NCBI GenBank assembly: GCA_964621225.1
Contig: CAZULK010000017.1
Location: 1-30,758, forward strand
From: CAYNUJ01 sp964621225
GTDB lineage: Bacteria; Bacteroidota; Ignavibacteria; Ignavibacteriales; Melioribacteraceae
Length of the DNA stretch: 30,758 bases
Direction: 5' to 3'
Part shown: in pieces, positions 23,675 through 30,758 of the stretch
Layout of the letters: the number at the start of each line of letters is the position of its first letter
How positions within the stretch are numbered: position 1 is the stretch's first letter
Notes under the pieces: generated by a model
Told to the model about the DNA's origin: nothing
Database searches by the model: none
The model's input: only the letters and a program-made list of their open reading frames with translations
Made by a program: the position numbers and the translations under genes

Positions 23675-26074
23675 TTAGCCTCGCAATTGTGCATTCAAAT
23701 CTTTTTTAACTCTTTCTATGGCATTCCAAAAATCCTTGTCGATTTCTTCTTCGGTCAAAGTTCTGCTTTCATCATAGTATTCAAGTTGAAATGCCATGCT
23801 TTTTTTACCTTGACCTAAACTTTCACTTTCAAAAATATCGAATAAAGTTATATTTTTCAACAAGTTGGAACTGCCTTGACGAATACTTTTTATTACGTCG
23901 CTGTAATTTACTGATTTATCCAGCACAAAAGCAAAATCACGAATAACTTTTGGGAACCTGAGTACAGGAGAATAACTCCTCGGGTTTCGAGGCAAGTTCA
24001 CCAATTCCCCTAAATTAAAATCAAAAATAAATACATCTTGGTTAATGTCGTATTTATTGAGGAGCGTCTTATTTAATTTACCTCCTCTACCAATCTCTTT
24101 CTTTTTATTTTGTTTGATCAAAGAAAACTCGAAATGTTCATCCTTCTCAAGAACAATCAAATCTTTGTCGGTTCTCTTGATATTCATCTTGTTGAGGAAT
24201 GCTTCAACGTCACCTTTGATATCGTAAATATCAAATTCCTCTCCTTTGCCGTACCAAGTATCAATATTTTTTTTACCGGTTACAGCCATCAACAAATGTT
24301 CTTCTTCGGAAAAATCATCAAAAGAGTTTATCTGATCGTTTATTCCCTTGAAGATATGACCGATCTCGAATAATTTCAAATCTTGCTCTTTAACCTTTAT
24401 GTTTCTTGAAATTGTGAGCAGCATTCCCGGAATCAATGATGTACGCAAATTAGACATCTCAGAACTTTGAGGAGAAAGCACGGGAATCGATTTACCAAAC
24501 TCCGCTGCCCTTTCCTGATTCAACATCGAATTGGTTAGAATCTCATTAAATCCGAGTCCGGTTAATATTGCTCTAACTTCATCTCTATATTCTGATTGAT
24601 CTATCTTCGGTTTCAGAGGAATATTTATCTCCTCTACCAAAGGAATTTTGTTATAACCGTAAATTCTTGCTACTTCTTCAATCAAATCTATTTCACGCTC
24701 AATATCGTGACGGAAAAGAGGAACTTCCACTTCAAGTTTTTCCGGATCGATTTCTGTTAATTCGAATCCCAAACCTTTCAATATTCCATGTACCTCTTCG
24801 ACTGAAATTTCGAAGCCTAGCACTTTAGTTATCCGGGCATAACGAAGGGTAACTTTTCTTCTCTGCATCGGCTCGGGATAAACATCTATCACGCCTTTCG
24901 CAATAGTCCCTTCGCCCAATTCGGCAATCAATTGAGCGGCTCTTTTTGCCGCAAACAATGTGCCCTCCGGATTACATCCTCTCTCGAATCTGTAGGAGGA
25001 ATCCGTGGATAATCCCAACCTTTTAGAAGTCTTCCGGATTCTGGATGGATTGAAATAAGCACTTTCAATCAAAACGTTAACTGTGTCATCTGTAACTTCC
25101 GAATTTTCACCACCCATTACACCGGCAACCGCAACGGGTTTTTCGCCGTCACAAATCATTAAATCATCGGGAGATAATTCTCTTTCTTTGGAATCCAAAG
25201 TAACAAACTTTTTAACATCACCGGCTTTCTTTACGACGATCTTTCTTCCTGCAAGTTTATCGAGATCGAAAGCATGCAAAGGTTGGCCTAATTCATAAAG
25301 TATAAAGTTAGTTACATCCACTACATTGTTAATAGGTCTTAAACCTACGGCAACCAACTTTTCTTTCAACCAATCGGGAGATTCTTTTATTTTCACTCCG
25401 GTAACAACAGTTGCGGAATACCTTGGGCATCCTTGAGCATCTTCAATTTCAACACTGGCTAATGATTCGATTGCTTCGCCGTTATCTTGGAAGTTTAATT
25501 CGGGATATTTCACTTCGGTTTTATAAGAAGCCGCTAAATCCCTCGCCATTCCGATATGTGAAAGTGCGTCTGCCCGGTTTGGAGTGATATCAATTTCGGC
25601 AACAACGTCATCAACTCCAAATGCTTCTGCTATAGGTGTTCCCGGCTCCAGTGATTCATCCAAAACCATAATTCCGGTATGATCATCGCCCAAGCCTAAT
25701 TCATCCTCGGCACAAATCATTCCTTCGGAGACTTCACCTCGTATTTTAGTTTTCTTCATCACCATTCCGTTCATCGGAATTACAGCACCAATCTTTGCAA
25801 ATGCAACCTTTTGACCTGCATCTACATTCGGCGCTCCACAAACCACGTTATAATCCTTTTCCCCATCATTCACAACACATAGTGATAGCTTGTCCGCGTT
25901 TGGATGTTTTTTCTTTTCTTTTACATAACCAACAACAATATTTTTTAATTCCCCGGCTTTGTCTTCAACTTCGTCAACTTCCAATCCGGATACCGTTAAC
26001 TGTTCTAAAACATCAAGAGGATTCTTATCTTTAATATCGATGTAATCATTCAACCATTTAACTGAAACTTTCAA
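23675..26074 (-). CDS. pheT: phenylalanine-tRNA ligase beta subunit
   Basis: Beta chain of the heterotetrameric enzyme that charges tRNA-Phe. The 799-residue protein has the full bacterial domain series: N-terminal tRNA-binding (EMAP-like) fold at about 40-150 (VGYVKEKKKHPNADKLSLC), B3/B4 editing domain at about 210-390 (NNVVDVTNFILYELGQPLHAFD), B5 at about 405-475, a catalytic-like core, and the C-terminal ferredoxin-like anticodon-binding domain from about 705 (FPKVIRDFAFVLDKSVNYSDV). It follows pheS by 16 bases and its stop precedes the coiled-coil gene. Confidence 0.98.
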   Translation of the reverse strand: MKVSVKWLNDYIDIKDKNPLDVLEQLTVSGLEVDEVEDKAGELKNIVVGYVKEKKKHPNADKLSLCVVNDGEKDYNVVCGAPNVDAGQKVAFAKIGAVIPMNGMVMKKTKIRGEVSEGMICAEDELGLGDDHTGIMVLDESLEPGTPIAEAFGVDDVVAEIDITPNRADALSHIGMARDLAASYKTEVKYPELNFQDNGEAIESLASVEIEDAQGCPRYSATVVTGVKIKESPDWLKEKLVAVGLRPINNVVDVTNFILYELGQPLHAFDLDKLAGRKIVVKKAGDVKKFVTLDSKERELSPDDLMICDGEKPVAVAGVMGGENSEVTDDTVNVLIESAYFNPSRIRKTSKRLGLSTDSSYRFERGCNPEGTLFAAKRAAQLIAELGEGTIAKGVIDVYPEPMQRRKVTLRYARITKVLGFEISVEEVHGILKGLGFELTEIDPEKLEVEVPLFRHDIEREIDLIEEVARIYGYNKIPLVEEINIPLKPKIDQSEYRDEVRAILTGLGFNEILTNSMLNQERAAEFGKSIPVLSPQSSEMSNLRTSLIPGMLLTISRNIKVKEQDLKLFEIGHIFKGINDQINSFDDFSEEEHLLMAVTGKKNIDTWYGKGEEFDIYDIKGDVEAFLNKMNIKRTDKDLIVLEKDEHFEFSLIKQNKKKEIGRGGKLNKTLLNKYDINQDVFIFDFNLGELVNLPRNPRSYSPVLRFPKVIRDFAFVLDKSVNYSDVIKSIRQGSSNLLKNITLFDIFESESLGQGKKSMAFQLEYYDESRTLTEEEIDKDFWNAIERVKKDLNAQLRG

Positions 26075-26090
26075 TTACTCAACTCCACAA

Positions 26091-27080
26091 TTAGAATTGT
26101 TGTAAAAATCTATTATCATTATCGTAGAAAACACGTATATCGTCTATGCCGTATTTCAACATGGCCATTCTTTCCACACCCATGCCGAATGCGTAACCGG
26201 TATATTTTTCCGTATCCACGTTTACATTGTTTAGTACATTTGGATCAACCATTCCGCATCCGAGAATTTCCAACCATCTTCCCGGTTTGCCTGGTGTCTC
26301 CCACCAAATATCAACTTCGGCAGAAGGTTCCGTGAATGGAAAAAATGATGGACGGAAACGGAACTTCACATTTTCTCCGAAAAACTGTCTGGCAAAATAA
26401 ACCAGAGTTGCTTTCAATTCGGCAAAAGTAATATTTTCGTCAACTACCAAGCCTTCCACTTGGTGGAACAGGCAATACGATTTTGCTGAAATAGCCTCGT
26501 TGCGAAAAACCCTTCCCGGCATAATAGCTCTAAGCGGTGGATTCACTTTTTCCATTAATCTTATTTGAACCGGAGAAGTATGCGTTCTCATTAAAAACTT
26601 ATCATTAATGAAAAACGTATCCTGCATATCCCGTGCAGGGTGATCATCGGGAAAGTTTAACTGCTCAAAATTATAATAATCACTTTCCAATTCGGGACCT
26701 TCATAAACGGAAAATCCGAGTCCTTTGAAAATATCCCGGATCTCTTTGGTTACTTGGGTTAGAACATGTGTGGTCCCAAATCTTTTACTCCGCCCTGGCA
26801 AAGAAAGATCAATATCAATACTTTTTGAAGAACTCGCAGACTCCAATTCAGCTTTCTTCGCATTAAAAAGATCATTAACAAAATTTTTAAGCACATTAAG
26901 ATCTTTCCCGAATTTCGGTTTTTCTTCTTTGGGTAATGCTTTGAATTCATCAAAAAGAACTGACAGTGAACCTTTGCGTGACAGGTATTTGATTCGGATT
27001 TCCTCGAGGGCTTTAAGGTCGGAAACTTTTTCTATTTCTTCTGAAAAACTCTGACGAATATTTTTAATTTTTTCTTCCAT
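26091..27080 (-). CDS. pheS: phenylalanine-tRNA ligase alpha subunit
   Basis: Catalytic subunit that activates phenylalanine and joins it to tRNA-Phe. The 329-residue protein has an N-terminal coiled coil (about 1-85) that contacts the tRNA, then a class II synthetase core: motif 1 around HPARDMQDTF, motif 2 FRNEAIS with FHQVEGLVVD, and motif 3 GYAFGMGVERMAMLKYGI. The length is normal. A stable hairpin lies in the 68-base gap to rplT, upstream of the ATG at 27080, and may tune expression of the synthetase genes. Confidence 0.98.
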   Translation of the reverse strand: MEEKIKNIRQSFSEEIEKVSDLKALEEIRIKYLSRKGSLSVLFDEFKALPKEEKPKFGKDLNVLKNFVNDLFNAKKAELESASSSKSIDIDLSLPGRSKRFGTTHVLTQVTKEIRDIFKGLGFSVYEGPELESDYYNFEQLNFPDDHPARDMQDTFFINDKFLMRTHTSPVQIRLMEKVNPPLRAIMPGRVFRNEAISAKSYCLFHQVEGLVVDENITFAELKATLVYFARQFFGENVKFRFRPSFFPFTEPSAEVDIWWETPGKPGRWLEILGCGMVDPNVLNNVNVDTEKYTGYAFGMGVERMAMLKYGIDDIRVFYDNDNRFLQQF

Positions 27081-27105
27081 AACAAATCCAGAACTATTTA
27101 AACTT

Positions 27106-27143
27106 TACCCCCTCACCTGCAATTCACACAAGATGAGGGGGTA
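27106..27143 (-). terminator. 10-bp perfect hairpin between rplT and pheS
   Basis: TACCCCCTCA (27106-27115) pairs perfectly with TGAGGGGGTA (27134-27143), with an 18-nt loop. It starts six bases beyond the rplT stop. On the minus strand the 3' side is AAGTTTAAATAG, without a T run, so it is a weak terminator, an attenuator or an mRNA-stabilising hairpin. Confidence 0.5.
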
Positions 27144-27148
27144 ATAAA

Positions 27149-27496
27149 TTAACTTAATACAAATTTAACTATATCGTTAAAGGCTTGTGGATTCTCAACT
27201 GCCAAGTTCGCAAGAACTTTTCTGTTGATGGTAACACCCTTTTCTTTCATTCCGTGAATAAGTCTGGAATAAGTAGTTCCGTTTGCTCTAGCGGCAGCGT
27301 TAATACGAGCAATCCACAGCTTACGGAAATTTCTTTTCTTCGCTTTGCGGTCTTTGTATGCATGCTGAAGACCTTTTTCAACGGAGTGTTTGGCAACGGT
27401 ATAAACGTTACCTCGGGCGCCCCAAGAACCCTTAGCCATATTTAATACTTTTTTTCTTCTCTTACGGGAAGAAACATTATTTTTAGCTCTAGGCAT
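27149..27496 (-). CDS. rplT: 50S ribosomal protein L20
   Basis: A 115-residue basic protein (bL20) that binds 23S rRNA early in large-subunit assembly and in many bacteria represses its own operon. It has the conserved start MPRAKNNVSSRKRRKKVL, the long basic helix through KAKKRNFRKLWIARINAAAR, and the C-terminal RLIHGMKEKGVTINRKVLA. It lies 26 bases behind rpmI in the standard infC-rpmI-rplT order. Confidence 0.99.
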   Translation of the reverse strand: MPRAKNNVSSRKRRKKVLNMAKGSWGARGNVYTVAKHSVEKGLQHAYKDRKAKKRNFRKLWIARINAAARANGTTYSRLIHGMKEKGVTINRKVLANLAVENPQAFNDIVKFVLS

Positions 27497-27522
27497 AGCT
27501 AATCCTCACTTTAATTAAAAAA

Positions 27523-27714
27523 TTATAAAACCATTTCTTTGACTCTTTTGGAGTCAGCTTTAGAAACTAAAGTAGCTTTACGCAAGTTTCTTTTCCTCTT
27601 TTGAGATTTAGAGGTAAGAATATGCGAAAGATAAGCTTTGTTTCTTTTGAATTTGCCGGAACCGGTTTTACGAAATGTTTTAGCGGCTCCTCTGTTGCTT
27701 TTCATCTTTGGCAT
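27523..27714 (-). CDS. rpmI: 50S ribosomal protein L35
   Basis: A 63-residue very basic protein (bL35) of the large ribosomal subunit. The start MPKMKSNRGAAKTFRKTGSG and the later HILTSKSQKRKRNLRK are characteristic. It lies 15 bases downstream of infC and precedes rplT, as in most bacteria. Confidence 0.98.
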   Translation of the reverse strand: MPKMKSNRGAAKTFRKTGSGKFKRNKAYLSHILTSKSQKRKRNLRKATLVSKADSKRVKEMVL

Positions 27715-27729
27715 AATACACCTTATCTG

Positions 27730-28260
27730 TTATTTGTTTTTACTTTTACCTTTTTGAGGGGCGAGAATAGCATGCATTGTTCGCCCTTCAAACCTTATAT
27801 CACTTTCGATTCTAGCATCGTCTTGCAATTCTTCAATGAACTTCAATAATAAATTCTTTCCCAAATCAGTGTAGGCTAATTCACGGCCTTTAAATATAAC
27901 AGCCACCTTAACCTTGTTTCCGTCTTTCAAAAATCCACGAGCATGTCTGGCTTTGAACATGAAATCGTGTGTATCGGTATTAGGATGCAAACGAATTTCC
28001 TTTAGCTGCGTAACATGCTGATTTTTCTTAGCCAGTTTTTCTTTCTTTTGCAGCTCGTATTGGAATTTTCCAAAGTCAATAATTTTGCAAACCGGAGGTT
28101 TTGCTTGCGGTGCAATTTCCACCAAATCCAAGTTTTTTTCTGTTGCCAAATCAAGTGCCTTTTTTATAGGCATAACCCCAATTTGTTCTCCATTATCATC
28201 GATCACCCTAACTTCAGGTACATCGATTTTGTCGTTAATACGATAGTTTGCTTGTGCGAT
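27730..28260 (-). CDS. infC: translation initiation factor IF-3, AUC start
   Basis: IF-3 binds the 30S subunit, keeps it free of 50S and checks the start codon and initiator tRNA. The first conventional start in frame is the GTG at 28206, but that would cut off the conserved YRINDKIDVPEVRV segment. The frame is open for 19 codons upstream to a TAA, with no ATG, GTG or TTG among them. I place the start at ATC, 28258-28260, six bases after GAGG (28267-28270), giving 176 residues, the normal IF-3 length. The N-domain holds VRVIDDNGEQIGV and ALDLATEKNLDLVEIAP; the C-domain holds KEIRLHPNTDTHDF and VKVAVIFKGRE. It starts 11 bases past the thrS stop. Confidence 0.93.
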   Translation of the reverse strand: MAQANYRINDKIDVPEVRVIDDNGEQIGVMPIKKALDLATEKNLDLVEIAPQAKPPVCKIIDFGKFQYELQKKEKLAKKNQHVTQLKEIRLHPNTDTHDFMFKARHARGFLKDGNKVKVAVIFKGRELAYTDLGKNLLLKFIEELQDDARIESDIRFEGRTMHAILAPQKGKSKNK

Positions 28261-28266
28261 AAATTA

Positions 28267-28270
28267 CCTC
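28267..28270 (-). promoter_or_regulatory. ribosome-binding site that sets the infC start
   Basis: GAGG on the minus strand, within GCGAGGT, stands exactly six bases before the ATC codon at 28260. It overlaps the last bases after the thrS stop. It is the only good Shine-Dalgarno sequence near infC and supports the AUC start over the GTG 54 bases further on. Confidence 0.7.
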
Positions 28271-28271
28271 G

Positions 28272-30218
28272 CTAATTGTTCATTATTCTGTTTTTTATTT
28301 CAACTTCTAATTTAGAACTAAAATCTGATAAACTCAACTCTCCGAGGTCACCTTTTTTGTGTTGACGTACAGAAACGGTATCATTGTTCATTTCTTTTTC
28401 GCCAACAATCAGCATGTAGGGAATCTTTTGAGTTTCCCATTCCCGGATTTTGTAACCAATTTTTTCGTTACGTTTATCAATTTCAACTCTAAATCCTTTG
28501 CTACGAAGCTCATTGTAAACCTTTTCGCCATACTCGGCAAAATTTTGAGACACCGGGATAACAACAGCTTGAATTGGAGCTAACCAAACGGGGAAATAAC
28601 CCGCAAAATGCTCAATCAAAACTCCGATAAATCTTTCCAAAGAACCAAATGGTGCACGATGAACAACAACCGGTCTGTGTTTCTGTCCATCGCTGCCGGT
28701 ATATTCAAGATTAAATCTTTCCGGCATTACATAGTCAATTTGCACAGTACCCAACTGCCATTTTCTTCCAAGAGCATCCCGAACCATAAAATCTATTTTA
28801 GGGCCATAAAACGCAGCTTCGCCTTCTTCAACAATGTAGTTGAGTCCCATTTCATCGGCAGCTTCTTTAATTTCTCTTTGAGCTCTTTCCCAAAGTTCTA
28901 TATCGCCACCATATTTCTCAGCGTTATCGTCTCTGTAGGAAAGCTGAGTTGTAAAATCTTCGAAACCAACGGCGGCAAAAACTGTTTGTATCAATTCAAT
29001 AACGTTACAAATTTCATCTTTAAGTTGATCTTGGCGAACGAATATATGCGAATCGTCCACTGCAAAGGAGCGTACACGTGTAAGCCCATTCAATTCACCG
29101 GATTGCTCATATCTATAAACAGTACCGAATTCAGCCAAACGCAATGGTAGATCTCTGTAGCTTCTCGGTTTGGAAGCATAGATCTGAAAATGATGAGGAC
29201 AGTTCATTGGTTTAAGCAAGTATTCTTCGGGACTGTCTTCAAATTTCAGAGTTGGGAATTGGGAATCTTTATAATACGGATAGTGTCCGCTGGTTTTGTA
29301 CAACTCTATATTCCCTATGTGTGGAGTAACCACAGGAGAATATCCCCTTTTGATTTGCTCTTCGCGTAAAAATCTTTCGAGAGTTTCTCTTAAAACAGCA
29401 CCTTTGGGCAACCAGAGTGGTAAACCTGCCCCAACTTTGGGAGTAATGTGGAACAACTCCAATTCCCTTCCCAATTTACGGTGATCACGCTTTTTAGCTT
29501 CTTCCAATCTTTCGAGATACTCATCAAGCATTTTCTTTTTCGGAAAGGAAACGCCGTAAATTCTTTGAAGCTGTTTGTTGTTCTCGTCGCCTCTCCAATA
29601 GGAACCTGATACGGAAAGAAGCTTAACATATTTAATTTTTGAAGTATCCGGCAAATGCGGTCCTGTACAAAGGTCGGTAAAATCACCTTCGTGATAAAGG
29701 CTGATTGTATCCGACTCTTCATCAAGTTCACTGATTATCTCAAGTTTATACTCGTCATTCTGCTTCCCGAAGAAATCGAGAGCTTCTTGTTTACTCAATT
29801 CCTGACGTTGGAAGGGATTACCTTCTTTTGCAAGTTCGAGCATTTTCTGCTCGATTTTCCGGAGATCATCTTCGGTTAAATTTTTATTTATATCAAAATC
29901 ATAATAGAAACCACTTTCTATCGCGGGTCCTACACCAAATTTAGCTTCGGGATAAAGGGCTTTAATTGCATGCGCCATCAAGTGTGATGAGGAATGCCAA
30001 TAGGTTTCTTTCCCTTCGTCGTCTTTGAAAGTAAGTATTTGTAATTCGCAGTCTTCGGTTAAAGGAGTGTATACTTCCTTAACTTTACCATTAATTTTTA
30101 CTGCAAGTGCATCGGACGCTAATCTGGGTGAAATTGATTCAGCCACCTCAAGGGCGGTTGTATTTTTTTCAACCTCTCTTACCGAACCATCAGGTAATGT
30201 AACTTTAATTTTTTCCAT
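28272..30218 (-). CDS. thrS: threonine-tRNA ligase
   Basis: Charges tRNA-Thr and removes mischarged serine. The 648-residue protein has an N-terminal TGS domain (1-62), an editing domain with HSSSH (His75 and His79) and DLCTGPH as zinc and editing residues, the class II core with PMNCPHHFQIY (zinc Cys), RLAEFGTVYRYEQSG and motif 3 HRAPFGSLERFIG, and the C-terminal anticodon-binding domain (IPVSQNFAEYGEKVYNEL). The ATG at 30218 gives the standard MEKIKVTLPDG start. It leads the translation cluster, just downstream of tRNA-Val on the same strand. Confidence 0.98.
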   Translation of the reverse strand: MEKIKVTLPDGSVREVEKNTTALEVAESISPRLASDALAVKINGKVKEVYTPLTEDCELQILTFKDDEGKETYWHSSSHLMAHAIKALYPEAKFGVGPAIESGFYYDFDINKNLTEDDLRKIEQKMLELAKEGNPFQRQELSKQEALDFFGKQNDEYKLEIISELDEESDTISLYHEGDFTDLCTGPHLPDTSKIKYVKLLSVSGSYWRGDENNKQLQRIYGVSFPKKKMLDEYLERLEEAKKRDHRKLGRELELFHITPKVGAGLPLWLPKGAVLRETLERFLREEQIKRGYSPVVTPHIGNIELYKTSGHYPYYKDSQFPTLKFEDSPEEYLLKPMNCPHHFQIYASKPRSYRDLPLRLAEFGTVYRYEQSGELNGLTRVRSFAVDDSHIFVRQDQLKDEICNVIELIQTVFAAVGFEDFTTQLSYRDDNAEKYGGDIELWERAQREIKEAADEMGLNYIVEEGEAAFYGPKIDFMVRDALGRKWQLGTVQIDYVMPERFNLEYTGSDGQKHRPVVVHRAPFGSLERFIGVLIEHFAGYFPVWLAPIQAVVIPVSQNFAEYGEKVYNELRSKGFRVEIDKRNEKIGYKIREWETQKIPYMLIVGEKEMNNDTVSVRQHKKGDLGELSLSDFSSKLEVEIKNRIMNN

Positions 30219-30229
30219 TCCGACCGTCT

Positions 30230-30252
30230 CATTTAGCGGGAAACCGCAAATG
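30230..30252 (-). promoter_or_regulatory. leader hairpin next to the thrS start
   Basis: On the minus strand CATTT-GCGG pairs with CCGC-t-AAATG around a TTTC loop, a 9-bp stem with one bulge, ending 11 bases before the thrS ATG. Its closeness to the ribosome-binding site suggests it may affect initiation. It does not resemble a tRNA-Thr anticodon arm, so an E. coli-type ThrS operator is not supported. Confidence 0.3.
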
Positions 30253-30330
30253 AAAAATTCCCTTTTTTATAATCTGTTTTTAATTTAATAAGTTAACGGG
30301 AATGAATTGATAATCCAAACACCGCTTTTG

Positions 30331-30404
30331 TGGGTCCTAGTGGATTCGAACCACTGACCTTCTGCACGTCAAGCAGACACTCTAACCAACTGAGCTAAGG
30401 ACCC
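30331..30404 (-). tRNA. tRNA-Val (GAC)
   Basis: The 74-base minus-strand sequence folds as a complete tRNA: acceptor GGGTCCT with AGGACCC and discriminator A, D arm GCTC...GAGT, anticodon stem TCTGC with GCAGA and loop TTGACGT (T33 present, anticodon GAC, valine), variable region AGGTC, and T arm AGTGG-TTCGAAT-CCACT. The CCA end is not encoded; CAA follows. It is the last, intact unit of the tandem array upstream of it, and thrS lies downstream. Confidence 0.97.
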
Positions 30405-30532
30405 AAATCAAGTTCAAAGTTCAAAGTACAAGGTAAAAAGTACAAAGAGTGAAAATATGCACTTTGTGTAACTTAAAATTGTAAAGAGGATTACTTTGTC
30501 AATCCCTTTTTAATTATTATCATTTTGTTAAA

Positions 30533-30589
30533 GAACCACTGACCTCCCCGACAAAGTCGGGGCACTCTAACCAACTGAGCTAAGGACCC
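30533..30589 (-). pseudogene. truncated tRNA-Val copy with replaced anticodon arm
   Basis: From 30589 down it matches tRNA-Val exactly through the 5' acceptor strand, D arm and AGAGTG. The 17-base anticodon arm is then replaced by CCCCGACTTTGTCGGGG, also 17 bases. Identity resumes for AGGTC and AGTGGTTC, then stops. The 3' strands of the T stem and acceptor are missing, so it cannot fold as a tRNA. Confidence 0.85.
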
Positions 30590-30710
30590 AATCAAGTACA
30601 AAGTAAAAAGTACAAAGTTCAAAGTGTGAAAATATGCACTTTGTGTAACTTAAAACTATAAAGAGATATTACTTTGTCAATCCCTTTTTAATTTTTATCA
30701 TTCTGTTAAA

Positions 30711-30758
30711 GAACCACTGACCTCCCCGACAAAGTCGGGGCACTCTAACCAACTGAGC
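30711..30758 (-). pseudogene. second truncated tRNA-Val copy, cut by the window edge
   Basis: Identical over its visible length to the copy at 30533-30580, including the CCCCGAC-TTT-GTCGGGG palindrome. The acceptor 5' strand would lie beyond the window end. Confidence 0.8.

Larger units (their letters stand above)
30405..30758 (-). repeat. tandem repeat array, 178-bp unit with tRNA-Val remnants
   Basis: This 354-base gene-free stretch consists of nearly identical units. GAACCACTGACC recurs at 30348 (in the tRNA), 30533 and 30711, and TGAGCTAAGG at 30391 and 30576, with TGAGC again at 30754, so spacings are 185 and then 178 bases. Each unit, on the minus strand, has a truncated tRNA-Val copy, an AT-rich stretch, a conserved TTGACAAAGTAAT, a CACTTTG/CAAAGTG inverted repeat, and a run of imperfect CAAAGT(A/T) repeats that differs between units. 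The window ends inside a unit, so the copy number is unknown. TTGACA (30497-30502 in one unit) could be a -35 element, with no clear -10 element. Confidence 0.9.

Noticed and set aside
27497..27522. L20 autoregulatory leader near rpmI-rplT
   Set aside because: The gaps in infC-rpmI-rplT are 15-26 bases and contain no structure resembling known L20 operators.
30533..30589. A second tRNA gene with anticodon TTT (Lys)
   Set aside because: The loop ACTTTGT lacks T33, and the 3' strands of the T stem and acceptor are missing, so no cloverleaf forms.
30405..30758. Possible CRISPR array
   Set aside because: The repeat period is 178 bases, the units are nearly identical throughout with no unique spacers, and the conserved part is tRNA sequence. 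No cas genes are present.

Overview
The window reads as an ordinary chromosomal segment of an AT-rich member of the Fibrobacteres-Chlorobi-Bacteroidetes group, most likely Ignavibacteria or a close relative. The clues are a C-terminal type IX secretion (T9SS) sorting domain on a beta-propeller protein, a lipoprotein with an SbsA-type Ig-like domain, a DUF4296-like lipoprotein, a menaquinone-type methyltransferase and a promoter fitting the Bacteroidetes TTG/TAnnTTTG pattern. Placement below phylum level is inference. There are no phage, transposase or CRISPR signals.

Layout. 1-3.8 kb, minus strand: DUF4296-like lipoprotein, rhomboid protease, pgk and gapA, with hairpin terminators after gapA and after pgk. 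3.9-9.7 kb, plus strand: Crp-type regulator, PHP phosphoesterase, a PorZ-like T9SS propeller protein and an ABC-F ATPase. 9.9-11.65 kb, minus: a ROK sugar kinase followed by a lipid-anchored polysaccharide deacetylase. 11.7-14.8 kb, plus: rsmA, mgtE and a PAP2-family membrane protein, tightly packed. 14.8-15.1 kb, minus: a small cysteine-rich protein with an internal duplication. 15.2-15.9 kb, plus: a ubiE/menG-type methyltransferase.

From the right edge leftward, 30.4 down to 15.9 kb, every gene is on the minus strand: tRNA-Val(GAC), thrS, infC, rpmI, rplT, pheS, pheT, a short coiled-coil protein, zapA, a structured RNA resembling 6S RNA, rny, coaE, proline dehydrogenase, tsaD, mltG and the Ig-like lipoprotein. 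The thrS-infC-rpmI-rplT-pheS-pheT order is the classic translation cluster. zapA, rny, mltG and coaE add cell division, RNA turnover, cell wall and coenzyme A functions.

The main unusual points are: (1) the right edge carries a tandem array with a 178-bp period in which the 5' part of tRNA-Val is copied at least twice, the anticodon arm is replaced by a GC-rich palindrome of exactly the same length, and the 3' T-arm and acceptor are missing; (2) infC lacks a normal start and appears to begin at AUC; (3) the zapA-rny gap holds a structured RNA of about 185 nt; (4) the ROK kinase has lost the three zinc cysteines; (5) a small protein carries a duplicated four-cysteine module. No clearly new multi-gene system is visible; the tRNA-derived array is the best candidate for something undescribed.
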